Origin: Hymenoscyphus infarciens
Taxonomy: Eukaryota; Ascomycota; Leotiomycetes; Helotiales; Helotiaceae
Length of the DNA: 64,000 bases
Direction of reading: 5' to 3'
Assembly (NCBI GenBank): GCA_001414345.1
Contig: LLCB01000178.1
Coordinates: forward strand, 54,921-118,920
A program made the translations under genes and the position numbers. This document shows, one piece after another, positions 54,485 to 64,000 of the stretch. Numbering within the stretch: position 1 is the first letter of the stretch; each line of letters starts with the position of its first letter. Under the pieces are notes generated by a model. That model was not told the DNA's origin, made no database searches, and saw only the letters and a program-made list of their open reading frames with translations.

Positions 54485-56496
54485 GTTTCTTCCTTTCTCT
54501 GGTTTCTGTAACATAATGCTTGATGTTTCTCTCTCCGGCGTGTGAGGTCTTGTTGTCGGCGTCCGGGGTGGCATTGTCAGGGTATTTGAGTTTTGATTTG
54601 GAGTAACGAAAAATGGCAGTTTGGCTCTTTTGCAAATAAATAAAATTCACTGGATCCAGATACCCCATTGACTTTAATATGTTGTTTGATTGCATTCCTC
54701 GGTTGTGACTTGGTGAAACAAAATTTTAATCTTCAGCAATCTGCGTAAACATGGAATAAACGAGTCATTGCTTTCACATAGGAAGATAGAAGCTCGGAGT
54801 TAAAAAAATAATGTAAGCAGTTTGTATAATAAATCAACAGGTGAATGGCAACAAGAGCGTGATTTTTCGCCTCGATAGGAATTCGTGACTAGACAATAGT
54901 TAACCACTGCTACTTCCATTGTTCATCCGAGACTCGATTAATCCATCCCATTATCCTAAAACGCTCGAATAATCAAGATTATAATAGCTTTATTATTCTA
55001 AAGGTGTAAGAACAATTAGAAGTGCTATCCTCGCGTAGCCTGCGCTAAGGGAGGTGATTAATCCTAATCGGGCCTAGCCCCCAGCTCTAACCTAGATTCT
55101 CGTGTATCTAAAACCACGCCTACTCTCTAATCTATTTCTAGCTAAGTCTAGCTCTAATACACAATTTTTTCTATATATCGATAGAGCGCGCTCTAAGATA
55201 TCTCTTATACTTTAGATTATTTAAATTACTTCTAAATTAAATATATAGTCGCTATATAGAGTAATATTTCTATATTTATATCTTACTAAGACTACGCTTC
55301 TCTATTAAAATATTCTAGTCTACTCTTAAACTCTTAGAAGTATAAAAACTCTCTATATTATAATATTATCTAAAAGATTTTTAAAAAGTATTATATATTT
55401 ATTTTACTAAGTTATTTAATTACTCTTTTCTAATACTTTAAAAACTTATATATAAATTATACTAAAAAGGACTAATAGTAATATTAGTTATTAAATAAGA
55501 TATACTCTTATAAATTATAAAAAGAACTTCTAAAAAAGTTATTATATTATATAACTAGATAATATTAGAGATATTTTTTAATTTTTATAACTACTTTTTA
55601 CTTTACTTCTAGTTCTACTATCTTTTATATTCTAGTAGTTATATAATAGAAGTTGTTATAATTCTATATATATAAGCTTTATAATACTAAAATAGTAGAC
55701 TACGACTTTTTCAAAATTATAAATAACTATTTAAACTTTTAATAAAGAATACTTAATATATATTAATTCTTTTTAGTTATTTATATCTATATCTTTATTA
55801 TTATTATAACTATATATTACTATATTAGATTTATAAAAATAATAATATTTTAGAAACTTAAAACAGAAAATAGTAGAACTAGTATATTAATAAGTAATAA
55901 TAAAAGAGATTAATTATAAATAATAAAATTATATTATTTTAGTAAAGCTAAATTATACGTACGGAATAGTACTTTTACTTCTAGAAAACTCTTTTACTAT
56001 AGACTAAATTTAGATTTAAAACTTTTAATATACTTATTCTAAGAGAAAAAGTACTAGTCTCTTCTAGTAGAGAGTCTTTATTCTTTTAGTAGAGATAGTA
56101 TTAGTTCTATATATTATTTCTAGAGTATTTAAATTACTTAAAATAATTAAAATAATATATTTAAAATACTAATATTTATTTTTAAGTATACTCTTAGAAT
56201 TATTTACTCTTATATAATAAAAGAGATATATCTAACTTTGACTACTAACTACTAACTTCAACGCGAACTCTTAGAAAGTAGATACTTATTTTATAAAAGG
56301 TTTTTACCTAATTAGGCTTAGCTGCTAAGATGGGCCCCACTTTCTTACGCCACTCACTAGCCACTTCTCAGCCTGCTATTTTTCTTAAGACCTCCCGAGG
56401 TCCTCAGCCTTGCGACTCAATTCTGTCCACAAATCAAACCCAGATCGCGAACTCGATCCCACCTCCAAACACAAAACAAAGCAACAACATACAACT
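54485..56496. other. Intergenic region dominated by an AT-rich island
   Basis: The first about 500 bp is NOP58 3' flank of ordinary composition. About 55135-56300 is an AT island. About 56320-56496 is the leader and promoter of the Hub1-fusion gene. Confidence 0.6.
55135..56300. repeat. Large AT-rich island, probable RIP-degraded transposon
   Basis: About 1.2 kb of almost pure A/T with runs such as TATTATATATTTATTTTACT and no ORF. It is entered through a GC-containing border with GGGCCTAGCCCCCAGC (about 55065) and left abruptly by GGCTTAGCTGCTAAGATGGG (about 56310-56335). No reverse transcriptase or transposase remnant is legible. Composition and sharp edges suggest heavy C-to-T mutation of a former repeat. 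Confidence 0.6.
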
Positions 56497-57237
56497 ATGG
56501 CAGATGATAAATCACATTCCAGATCTCGATCCCCGAATCGACCCTCAACGCGCGACGCACCAACAGGACCTCGCGACGACCACACACGACGTAACCGTTC
56601 CCGATCCCCGCGTCGCGAACGTCGGGGTGGTGGGGGAGGAGGCATCAGATGGAAGGAGAAACGAAGGGACGATGACAGAGATAGGGAGGGAGGAGAGAGG
56701 AGGTTAGAGAGAGGATATAGAAATCGCTCGCCGAGGCGGGATAGGAGGGATGATCGCGATGGAGGCGATAGAAGGGATGGTGGGAGGGATGGAGAAAGAG
56801 GTGAAAGAAGAGAAGGCGAGAAAGATCGCGCGCGACGAGAGAAACGAGAGAGGATCTTGGAACCTAACATCTCCAAGAAAGAAGAGTCTTTGGATTTAGC
56901 TTCGAAATTCGGACCCTCCTCTACCTCCAATTCCAACACCAACTCGACGTCGAAACCGAATCCAGCACCTCCACAACAGCAATCCGCAGCACCGCAGGAA
57001 AGAATGATCACAGTATTCGTCAACGATCGACTCGGTACTCGGGCGCAAATTCCCTGCTTGGCATCGGATAATATTAAGTTGTTTAAGATGCAGGTTGCGG
57101 CGCAGATTGGGAGACAACCGCATGAGATTCTGTTGAAGAGACAAGGGGAGAGACCGTTTAAGGATATGCTGACGCTGGAGGATTATGGGGTTAGTAATGG
57201 GGTGCAACTTGATTTGGAGATTGATACCGGGGAGTAA
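56497..57237 (+). CDS. RS/RD-rich protein with C-terminal Hub1-like ubiquitin domain
   Basis: Intron-free, 246 aa. The start MADDKSHSRSRSPNRPS at 56497 is the first ATG of this frame after the AT island. An ATG at 56410 is out of homology context. Residues 1-125 are extremely rich in Arg, Asp, Gly and Ser (RSRSP, RRDRRDDRDGGDRRDGG), like RS domains of splicing factors. Residues 170-246 form a ubiquitin fold: MITVFVNDRLGTRAQIPCLA, KMQVAAQIGRQPHEILLKRQ and the C-terminal end NGVQLDLEIDTGE. NDRLG and the absence of a C-terminal diglycine match Hub1/UBL5, a non-conjugated ubiquitin-like splicing regulator that binds Snu66/Prp38-type partners. Free Hub1 is about 73 aa, so this is a fusion or fungal-specific extension. 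A nuclear splicing role is inferred. Confidence 0.8.
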   Translation: MADDKSHSRSRSPNRPSTRDAPTGPRDDHTRRNRSRSPRRERRGGGGGGIRWKEKRRDDDRDREGGERRLERGYRNRSPRRDRRDDRDGGDRRDGGRDGERGERREGEKDRARREKRERILEPNISKKEESLDLASKFGPSSTSNSNTNSTSKPNPAPPQQQSAAPQERMITVFVNDRLGTRAQIPCLASDNIKLFKMQVAAQIGRQPHEILLKRQGERPFKDMLTLEDYGVSNGVQLDLEIDTGE

Positions 57238-58741
57238 TGCGGTGGTTTCCTTGGAAATGGAGGGGTGGAGGGGGGGTGTACAAAATGAGCAAGCCTATTC
57301 GGGGTTTGTGGGAGAGTTGAAAGAATGTTTTTGTATACGCAATGGGGATCTGAACTCTTGGGATGAATTGGAATGACTTTATACCCTCCATTGCTGGTAT
57401 TTCGCCTACAGTCAAAGTAATGCCGAGAAGATATTAAACTTGCCTACCATACCTTTTGAAGAGATTTCCAATGCTCTAATGCACCATTGCTCACTCTAGT
57501 GGAACTTGAGTTTCTCTTATACTTCTCATAAGTCAGTGCCTCTAATTCCCAAAAACAACGTATACCAATCTCATAAGATCCGAATGTCTTACACGTTACA
57601 CCCTTAGATTGGATATCATTTGGGCATACTTCACATGAACGATGGATGGGATATTGTGATGTATGGTCTGGTTAGGATTGTAATTCCTTCTTTCTAGGAT
57701 ACCCCAGTACAGAACCTCTATACCCTCTTTCTCAACAGCTTTCCTGGTCGTTGTTTCTGCAAAGTTTTCAATTTTTTCCTTCCTTCAGAGTTCGTGCCAT
57801 GCATGCTTGCTCCGCGCAATTGCTCAAGCTTTTCCCACTTGAGCGTGTTAGTATTATTTCTCATAAAGATATCATACCAAAAGTTTCGAACATCAAAATC
57901 AAATAAGTAAATTTATAAGCAGACTGCATGTAATAGAAATTAGTTGCTTCTCGGTATCCTATGTTACTCTGTTAGATTGACTCAATTGTTCTATATCTCT
58001 TAGAAGAATGTCTTGTAAATAGACATTGTTGAGGTTTACCATGGTCTTCAAGCTAAGCTGAGGAAAAGGTGATTGGATGGGAATCTCAGATAAGCGGGCT
58101 AATTATCCCAAGAAGCTATGAGAATCTTTGTTATTCCTACCCGCTTCTTGTCTAAGTCTTGTGAGTACTCGTAAGTTGCAAGTAGGCGAGTAAGCCAAGC
58201 AGCAATTCGGAGCCCATAAATGAGTCACGTGTAAGCTATCGATTGTCGAGTAGGCTAATTTGACAAGTCGCGCATTACGTTTGAGGGTTGCTTTTCTGCC
58301 AGTGGGGGAGAAAGAGGAGCTTTTGAGGGGCTTGGATTTTCTGAGTGAGGGGAACGTCGTGTGACTGTCTCTCCCATCATTGCATCAGGTCAAGTCGAAT
58401 TTATGAAGACGCTCTTCTAAGGACCACGTTATTACTCTGTAACAAACGATTTTCTGATCACTAGTAAGAGACGATATCCCAAATGGTAGTTGAATGCGTT
58501 TTGTTATCCCATTGCCTTCGCTATGATGATTGTATGACTCTAGCAAGCCAACCCCGCTATCAAACCCAAAACCCAAAACACCATTAATCCATGCATCCAA
58601 TGCGACACTAATACTCCAACCATCAAAATGTAGTACTCCAATCTTTACATATTTCCTCCTATAACCAACCCCACACCAAACAAAAGAGAAATCCAAACGG
58701 TCGGGTATACAGATCATCCAATCCACTCTCAATCTTGCCCC
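57238..58741. other. Convergent intergenic region, nothing recognised
   Basis: 1.5 kb between the Hub1-fusion gene (plus) and the AT-hook gene (minus). Only short ORFs of no recognisable family are present, and the composition is ordinary to AT-rich. Confidence 0.55.
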
Positions 58742-61700
58742 CTAAACCTCCATACTCCTTCCACCCATACTTTCCCGAACAAGTTTCCTCGCCCGCCTGT
58801 CCTCCTCCGCAACGACAAGACTAAAAACCCTAGTCGCAACACCCTTCTCCTCCCACCCCGGAACTTTATTCCGAAACTCATCCACAGCCTCCAAATGCCA
58901 CTGCTGCAACACCATACTCCTACCCCCCGAAGTAACAGTCCGTCCCACAAGTCGACTAACAACCCTCGTATCATGTCTTCTCCTCACACTCCCATATACA
59001 TCCTCCCTCCCGTAATTTCGATTCTCAGGTTTCCAACTCCAAACGATTTGTTCAAGGAGTAACCAGTGATCGCGCGTCCAGGTTGTTGCGGAAAGGGGAC
59101 GGTAGAGAGGTGATGAGGGCGTGGGAGAGGAGGATACCCATGCCACTGCTTTAGACGGGGAGTCTTGGATGCCTGGTCTTGGGGCAGGGGCTTTGAGGGG
59201 GGAGCGAAGGATGGATTTTGTGGGGGAGAGATGGAGGGGGCCTGGACGAAGGGGGTTGGCGGCTAGACCAACGTTTTCGGCCCATTTGAGGGTTCTGTCG
59301 TCGGCTTTTTGGTTTTCCTTTTCGGAGGTTGAGGTTTTGGATGAGTTGCCGTCGTTCATGTAGTCGGGGGAAGAGGGAAGATCGGACGCGGGGGTGCCTG
59401 AAAGGGGAAGATTGGATCGACTTTGAGGGAAGGAGTTAAGTGGTTGTGCGTTTGGGGGCGCAGTTCCATATTTGATGGTAGACTTGCTGATGTCAAAAAG
59501 TTTGGATGGCAACTTCTCCGCCCCCCTACTCCTAGGTCGTGGGGTAAATCCTGTCTTCTGTGGGATAGGAGTAAAGGATATTTTTCCATCAACGGGACTG
59601 CTGCTCGCTTCTGGTGTTTCTGGTCTAGCGCGTTGGTTTGATTGAGAGTCGAAGGATGCTTCTCTAGTAGGCTGTCTGGCAGCTTGCAAAGAAATACCAC
59701 CAGAGTTTGATGGAAGCACAGGAAGTTTCTTTGGGGGAGATGCTGCAAATAAAGCAGATAGATCCAGGCCACTCTTCTCACGAACACGAGGCTTGAAGTT
59801 CGTTTTCTGTGGTATTTGAAAGCCCGATAGCTCCACATCCAATTCAATCTCGTTGTTGAACTGACTTGTTATGGTACGTCTTGCCGTCAGAGGTTTAGAG
59901 ACAGTATCACCGATGATGTTTCCTGCAATATGTGGTCGCTTCTCAACAACAGGAGACGAGAAATGTGAAAGCTCATCGCTGTAAACTAATCGTTTGCTGT
60001 TCTTCCTCCATGGACTTGGCAATTTACTTCTTCTAGGCTTTTCTGTGACATTGTTGGGTTCATCAGGAACATCTTGTTTTCTCCATGACATTGGCGAAGA
60101 GGTTCCCATCGTCTCCAGCAACAATCCGAAATCCTCGTCGTCACTCTCATGTGACTTGGAATCATCGTCAGAGTTGATGACAACGACTTGGTCATTTTTG
60201 GCAGAATCAATCTGTTTGCTGACTGCCGCCCTCTCTGCTGCCCAGGCTCTCTCTCGCGGTGGTGTTGAGACTTGTCTAGCGGCGGAATTCCTGGCCGGTT
60301 CTGGTGTGACACTTCTCGGGGTTTCGTGGGCATTATCGACAACCGATGCATGATTACTGACAATCTCGATTTCCTGCTCAGCTTGCCAACTCATCTCATT
60401 TTCGCTTCGCACAGTGCCAATTCGTGATCGAATGCTTGAAAATCGGTCGGCTACGATTGGTTGATGAGAAAATTCGAGAGTGTATTGTTCCTTTTGCTCT
60501 ACTGAGGGCGATCGATGGTTGCGAGTAGCGCTGCTGAAAGGATCTTCCTGCCCGGCAGACCGAGCCCATTGAGGCTTCATATTTGAAAATGCTGCAAAAT
60601 TATCAGTCAGACAGAGTTTAGGAAAAGCCTTCTCGCGACGTTCTTCCAACGGTGAAAGTTGACAATCTCTTGCAACACTTGAAGGGTTTCTATTGGCAGA
60701 TGGGCTCTTAAAGGGACTCCCTAAACTCTGTGACCGAGATCTTGACAACGGGGAAGGTACAAGAGCATCTTGGAGTACACGTCCTGCTTTTGCAATGGGA
60801 GACAGAGTTGGCCTTCTGCTTCCTGACAAACCATCCAGGCATCCGACTTGTTCATTGGGTTGTGGAACAGGCGGGGGCAAGTGGGGAGATGAAAACATAA
60901 TCGATGGAGTCTCGGCCGCATCTGGATATAGTTGACGGTGTTGACGGAAATGCGCCGCATAGGTGTATCTGCGTGAAGGAGGCGATGAAGGCATCTGGGA
61001 AAATATAGTAGACGCTTCATTTACACTCTGCTCACCGTCAAGACGCCCAATGTGCTGAGCTTTACCTCCCGTAGAAGCCTTCGTCATGGGTGACTCGCAA
61101 GGAGGGGACGGGGTTTCCTCAGGGGTGAGAAGACGAGGACTCGTAGATTTTATAGCGAGAGATGATAACAGACCTGATTTTGAGCCAGGGACATTTAGTT
61201 GTGTCGAGGCTTTTACTGATGAACTATTCATTTTGGAAGTCGCCAGTCTCTTGGAAGCTGGCGTAGCTGCTTCCAAAACTGCTGAAGCAATCCCTGAAAA
61301 GGAATCGTCGTACGCCTCATCGTTTTTGATCGTCGCTGCCAAGAAGGTCGATTTTGGGAGGGCCTTATCTGGAGATGCAGCCTCAAAGATCTCTGGTGCT
61401 ATAGTTGAAAATGAATCGTCGACTTCGGGGTTTGGCAGCAGATTTGAAAGAGCCTTAGGTTGGGGATGTTGGGTGACGGATACATCAAAATCTTGCAAGG
61501 CATCCGTAGGACTTGATGCTTCCGCTTGAGGACTCTCAGGTGGGGCCGGCCTAGCTTCCTCTACTTCTCGTTCCGGACTGGCTACATCTTCGTCTTCGTC
61601 GGCTGCAGATTGCTGTATTGATAAAAGGCTTTTATCTCGGGGAGGGTTTGATGTATCGTGGTCTTGAGTTCGATTCCAAGGAGTGCTATGGTTCAGTGAG

Positions 61701-62944
61701 TCCATAGATATCATGCTAAAGCCTTCGCTTTCCATTATTGTATCAAATTCTCTCGTTTGATCAACACCCTTTCCATCTTCGTGGTCATCCTCATCCACCG
61801 CATCTTCCACATCATCTGGTCCACCTTCCCCATCGTATTGCACATTTTCAGTAGAGGACACCGAGCCTGACCTAGTTGAAGGAGAACCGAGGCCGTCAGC
61901 GAGTGGATCTTCTGAATGCTGCGATCTTAAAGGCACTGGGGAGAGCGAGGGTTGATTGGCAAAATCTGCGTCCATTTGTTCTGTCGCATCAAGAGTTTTG
62001 GGACTTGACCATCCAGGCTTTCGGGGAGTTTCGTTGCCAGGACTGAATCTTGCAATCAAAACATCTTCTTGGCCCTTTCGATTGGGGTTTGGTCTTCTGC
62101 TGTAACCGTTCGACGGGATTGGGGAGGATGCGGGGTTGTGTTCGACAAAATTATCCTCCATATCATGTTGAAAACCAGCACTATTGTTATCCTGGTCCAA
62201 ATGCGCAATGTCCTCTTCGTTCATCGCCTTCCTTCTCCCTCGACCTTTCTTATTCGTAGAATGCGATACCAGTTCGTGTGCGACGTTGACCTCGGCTGGC
62301 GAGGAAGACTTTTGTTGCGATCCTTTTCTTGCTCGCGACTGTGTTGTTCGTTTACGTCCGGGTACGTTGATACTTCTGCCAACTGAAAAGGTCTTGTCTT
62401 GGCCATCCTCCCATCCTGGTTCTCCAAACGACTTTCTCCTGGGAGTTGCTCTCCGAGTCGGTGTGCCAGCGCGCGTGCGCTTCTTTGGCGGAATTGGAGT
62501 CCCAGTCGACTTCCTTGGCCTTCCTTTCTTCTTGGGCGTCGTGGCTGGTTGCCCTTCGTTCTCAGTATCTGACAAGCCCTTGACAGGAACGGTGGTGGTA
62601 AAAGTTCTCTCCCTCCTCCGGTCCCGAGGCGCGTGAGAATTCAAGGGCGATTCCTCCTCGCCACCAATGTAATTTGTGTAGAACCCCTCGGCGTCTGATT
62701 CCCCAGCTTCCACGGTGACTCTGATCTTCTGGGGAGAAAGTGTGTCTCCTACATCCAATTCGAAGGTTTGTTTTTTGGGCGAGCTTCCACTCATTGGGAT
62801 AGACATTCGTGGTTTCGTGGATCGTCGCGTCTTCGACTGCGACTTGGGTCTCGAGGAGGCATAGCCATGGAATGTAGGCGTGTCGTTCAGAGGATCTGGC
62901 GAAGAGGACATCTCGTCCATGTAGTCGCGTCGCGTATTCGGCAT
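58742..62944 (-). CDS. Large Ser/Pro-rich AT-hook protein
   Basis: One uninterrupted frame of 1,400 aa from MPNTRRDYMDEMSSSPDP at 62944 (ATCGCCATGCC, good context). An upstream in-frame ATG at 62995 would add 17 residues. Most of the protein is low complexity, rich in Ser, Pro and charged residues, with many SP/TP sites suggestive of CDK or MAPK phosphorylation. An AT-hook is visible at about residues 140-150 (KKKGRPRKSTGT), with further basic clusters (PPKKRTRAGTPTRRATPRRK). An acidic patch, INSDDDSKSHESDDEDFGLL, lies near residue 970. The only folded-looking region is the C-terminal 110 residues, with TTWTRDHWLLLEQIVWSWKP, RLVGRTV and QWHLEAVDEFRNKVPGWEEK. Nuclear DNA or chromatin binding is likely; the specific role is unknown. 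Confidence 0.72.
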   Translation of the reverse strand: MPNTRRDYMDEMSSSPDPLNDTPTFHGYASSRPKSQSKTRRSTKPRMSIPMSGSSPKKQTFELDVGDTLSPQKIRVTVEAGESDAEGFYTNYIGGEEESPLNSHAPRDRRRERTFTTTVPVKGLSDTENEGQPATTPKKKGRPRKSTGTPIPPKKRTRAGTPTRRATPRRKSFGEPGWEDGQDKTFSVGRSINVPGRKRTTQSRARKGSQQKSSSPAEVNVAHELVSHSTNKKGRGRRKAMNEEDIAHLDQDNNSAGFQHDMEDNFVEHNPASSPIPSNGYSRRPNPNRKGQEDVLIARFSPGNETPRKPGWSSPKTLDATEQMDADFANQPSLSPVPLRSQHSEDPLADGLGSPSTRSGSVSSTENVQYDGEGGPDDVEDAVDEDDHEDGKGVDQTREFDTIMESEGFSMISMDSLNHSTPWNRTQDHDTSNPPRDKSLLSIQQSAADEDEDVASPEREVEEARPAPPESPQAEASSPTDALQDFDVSVTQHPQPKALSNLLPNPEVDDSFSTIAPEIFEAASPDKALPKSTFLAATIKNDEAYDDSFSGIASAVLEAATPASKRLATSKMNSSSVKASTQLNVPGSKSGLLSSLAIKSTSPRLLTPEETPSPPCESPMTKASTGGKAQHIGRLDGEQSVNEASTIFSQMPSSPPSRRYTYAAHFRQHRQLYPDAAETPSIMFSSPHLPPPVPQPNEQVGCLDGLSGSRRPTLSPIAKAGRVLQDALVPSPLSRSRSQSLGSPFKSPSANRNPSSVARDCQLSPLEERREKAFPKLCLTDNFAAFSNMKPQWARSAGQEDPFSSATRNHRSPSVEQKEQYTLEFSHQPIVADRFSSIRSRIGTVRSENEMSWQAEQEIEIVSNHASVVDNAHETPRSVTPEPARNSAARQVSTPPRERAWAAERAAVSKQIDSAKNDQVVVINSDDDSKSHESDDEDFGLLLETMGTSSPMSWRKQDVPDEPNNVTEKPRRSKLPSPWRKNSKRLVYSDELSHFSSPVVEKRPHIAGNIIGDTVSKPLTARRTITSQFNNEIELDVELSGFQIPQKTNFKPRVREKSGLDLSALFAASPPKKLPVLPSNSGGISLQAARQPTREASFDSQSNQRARPETPEASSSPVDGKISFTPIPQKTGFTPRPRSRGAEKLPSKLFDISKSTIKYGTAPPNAQPLNSFPQSRSNLPLSGTPASDLPSSPDYMNDGNSSKTSTSEKENQKADDRTLKWAENVGLAANPLRPGPLHLSPTKSILRSPLKAPAPRPGIQDSPSKAVAWVSSSPTPSSPLYRPLSATTWTRDHWLLLEQIVWSWKPENRNYGREDVYGSVRRRHDTRVVSRLVGRTVTSGGRSMVLQQWHLEAVDEFRNKVPGWEEKGVATRVFSLVVAEEDRRARKLVRESMGGRSMEV

Positions 62945-63501
62945 GGCGATGGCTTCAAACGGTTTGGAGGGGAATTGGGGCCAGCATATGAGCACGTCCG
63001 TTTAGTGTTTACGAGCTAATGTTGACAATATGCCAAACTGGGTGTGAGCGGCGCTCCACGTCTTTTGGTTCGGACTTGTGACCGGACCGATGATCGGATA
63101 ACCTTAAATCAGCCACCCGAACTATTTCCGGGCCGGGGTTCGGCTAATTTAGCATGCCCGTGGTGGAACCCCAACACCCCACTATTTGAGTTACAAGTGG
63201 CAAGCGCTCATCATACATTGTGAGATGAGTTAAGGCGTGCTTGCCACAGCGCGGTGCCACCAGGTGCTTGACAATTCACAATTCACTCACCCCTTCATTA
63301 CTAATCATGTCAGACTCGCCCTTCGCCAATCTTGAGGCTCGAAACGTGCACGTGACACTTTTCTTCGGTTGATCGGCCATTATCGATTTGTATTTCTAAG
63401 GCCAGAAATGACGTGCGAGGTGCTTACCATATCACCGACACCATTGTCGGCTGGGCTTGGCTTGAATCCACCACAGGCATGCCGATTTAACCGAGCCCGA
63501 G

Positions 63502-63546
63502 CCTTAGAAGGGCCAGTCATAACCGGTATGACTGGCCCTCCTAAGG
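63502..63546. repeat. 45-bp near-perfect palindrome
   Basis: The left arm (63502-63520) reads CCTTAGAAGGGCCAGTCAT. The right arm (63528-63546) is its reverse complement with one mismatch. The 7-nt loop is AACCGGT. It could form a stable hairpin and may mark the end of a mobile element. Confidence 0.75.
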
Positions 63547-63554
63547 GTCATATG

Positions 63555-63592
63555 ACTCGGTTAGAGCGTTACGACTCGGTTAGAGCGTTACG
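63555..63592. repeat. 19-bp direct tandem repeat
   Basis: ACTCGGTTAGAGCGTTACG occurs twice in tandem and is followed by a partial third ACTCGG. It sits just after the 45-bp palindrome. Confidence 0.8.
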
Positions 63593-63609
63593 ACTCGGCG
63601 TAGTTCGAG

Positions 63610-64000
63610 ATAGTATAACGAACGCTTAGAAAATATATAACTAATAGAGCTATAGAATAACCGCTAATAGTAGTATAGCTATAATATAACTATTATATAG
63701 TTAGATAGCTAGGGCTAAATTAAGAACTGTTATTAGTCTATTAACGTCTAAAAAGTATTAGTACTATATATATTCTATTTATTTCTATACTTCTTTTAGA
63801 CTTATTAGTCTATTAAAGCCTAAAAGTATTAATAATATATATATAATATATATATCTATACTTCTTTAAGACTTATTAGTCTATTATAGACTAAAAAGTA
63901 TCGACTTAATACTCTATTAAAGACTAAAAAGTATCAACTAATTAGTCTATTAAAGCCTAGAAAGTATTAATACTATATATATTCTATTTATTTCTATACT
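63610..64000. repeat. AT-rich degenerate tandem repeat, RIP-like
   Basis: Related units containing TTAGTCTATTAAAGCCTAAA and AGTATTAATACTATATATAT recur near 63735, 63807, 63877, 63910 and 63948. The last part matches the segment at about 63735-63790 closely, including TATTCTATTTATTTCTATAC. The array continues past the window edge. Composition suggests RIP-type mutation of a repeat. Confidence 0.6.

Larger units (their letters stand above)
62945..64000. other. Upstream flank of the AT-hook gene passing into repeats
   Basis: No gene was recognised. 62945-63450 is ordinary sequence. 63502-63546 is a near-perfect palindrome, 63555-63592 a 19-bp tandem repeat, and from about 63610 to the window end an AT-rich degenerate repeat array. 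Confidence 0.6.

Noticed and set aside
53331..54545. Long shadow ORFs inside NOP58 on both strands
   Set aside because: They overlap a confidently identified gene and mirror its repetitive Lys/Glu codons.
55135..56300. Possible intact retrotransposon or mitochondrial insertion in the AT island
   Set aside because: No reverse transcriptase, integrase, LTR or mitochondrial gene motif could be read on either strand; only base composition supports a repeat origin.
56385..57023. 212-codon minus-strand ORF opposite the Hub1-fusion gene
   Set aside because: It is the antisense of the RS/RD repeats, giving Ser/Leu/Pro-rich sequence; it has no independent support.
1..64000. CRISPR arrays, operons, phage or bacterial insertion sequences
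   Set aside because: The window is eukaryotic (spliceosomal introns, fungal proteins), and no spaced direct-repeat array or bacterial element was seen.

Overview
The window is nuclear DNA of a filamentous ascomycete (Pezizomycotina). The evidence is short 45-150 nt GT-AG introns with CTAAC/CTGAC-type branch points, a HET-domain gene, an asco-laccase ending in DSGI, fungal-type Cog7, Dgk1 and Hub1-like proteins, and sharply bounded AT islands of the kind left by repeat-induced point mutation (RIP). Several proteins look Leotiomycete-like, but that placement is a guess.

Layout. 1-1037: truncated minus-strand gene, possibly PARP/UBC-like. 2165-3271: COG7. 3.6-8.5 kb: repeat-rich, decayed block with an AT island, a broken glycosyltransferase-like gene (4387-6304), a broken alpha/beta-hydrolase (6741-7767, minus) and a MITE copy. 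8.6-10.9 kb: divergent Ldh_2 oxidoreductase and GNAT acetyltransferase. 11.3-14.2 kb: 16-exon laccase. 15.7-16.6 kb: OGFr-domain protein. 17.3-20.8 kb: two MITE copies flanking a broken subtilase. 21.1-23.2 kb: HET-domain gene. 23.7-26.7 kb: divergent RPN6 and SOF1. 27.5-28.6 kb: tRNA-like gene and MITE. 29.0-31.7 kb: divergent RPC9 (Pol III) and PRPP synthetase. 33.5-34.1 kb: PhiA-like wall protein. 34.1-37.8 kb: repeat-rich and mostly gene-free. 37.9-38.8 kb: BTB protein. 39.6-40.8 kb: DGK1. 42.9-43.6 kb: KxDL protein. 43.6-47.9 kb: gene-poor, with a tRNA-like sequence. 47.9-54.5 kb: dense housekeeping block (RPS0, mitochondrial uS15, VMA6, NOP58). 55.1-56.3 kb: AT island ending about 200 bp before an RS-rich/Hub1 fusion gene. 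58.7-62.9 kb: 1,400-residue AT-hook protein. 63.5-64.0 kb: palindromes and a decayed tandem repeat.

The genes do not form one pathway. Housekeeping genes sit in head-to-head pairs (RPN6/SOF1, RPC9/PRS, RPS0/uS15m, VMA6/NOP58) that could share promoters. Accessory functions (laccase, subtilase, hydrolase, HET, PhiA-like) lie in the repeat-rich parts, and three of them are visibly dead. I saw no convincing new multi-gene system. The most interesting items are the gene-decay block, a four-copy TIR element family, a SOF1 coding exon consisting only of ATG, a GC-AG intron in the laccase, and the RS-domain/Hub1 fusion.
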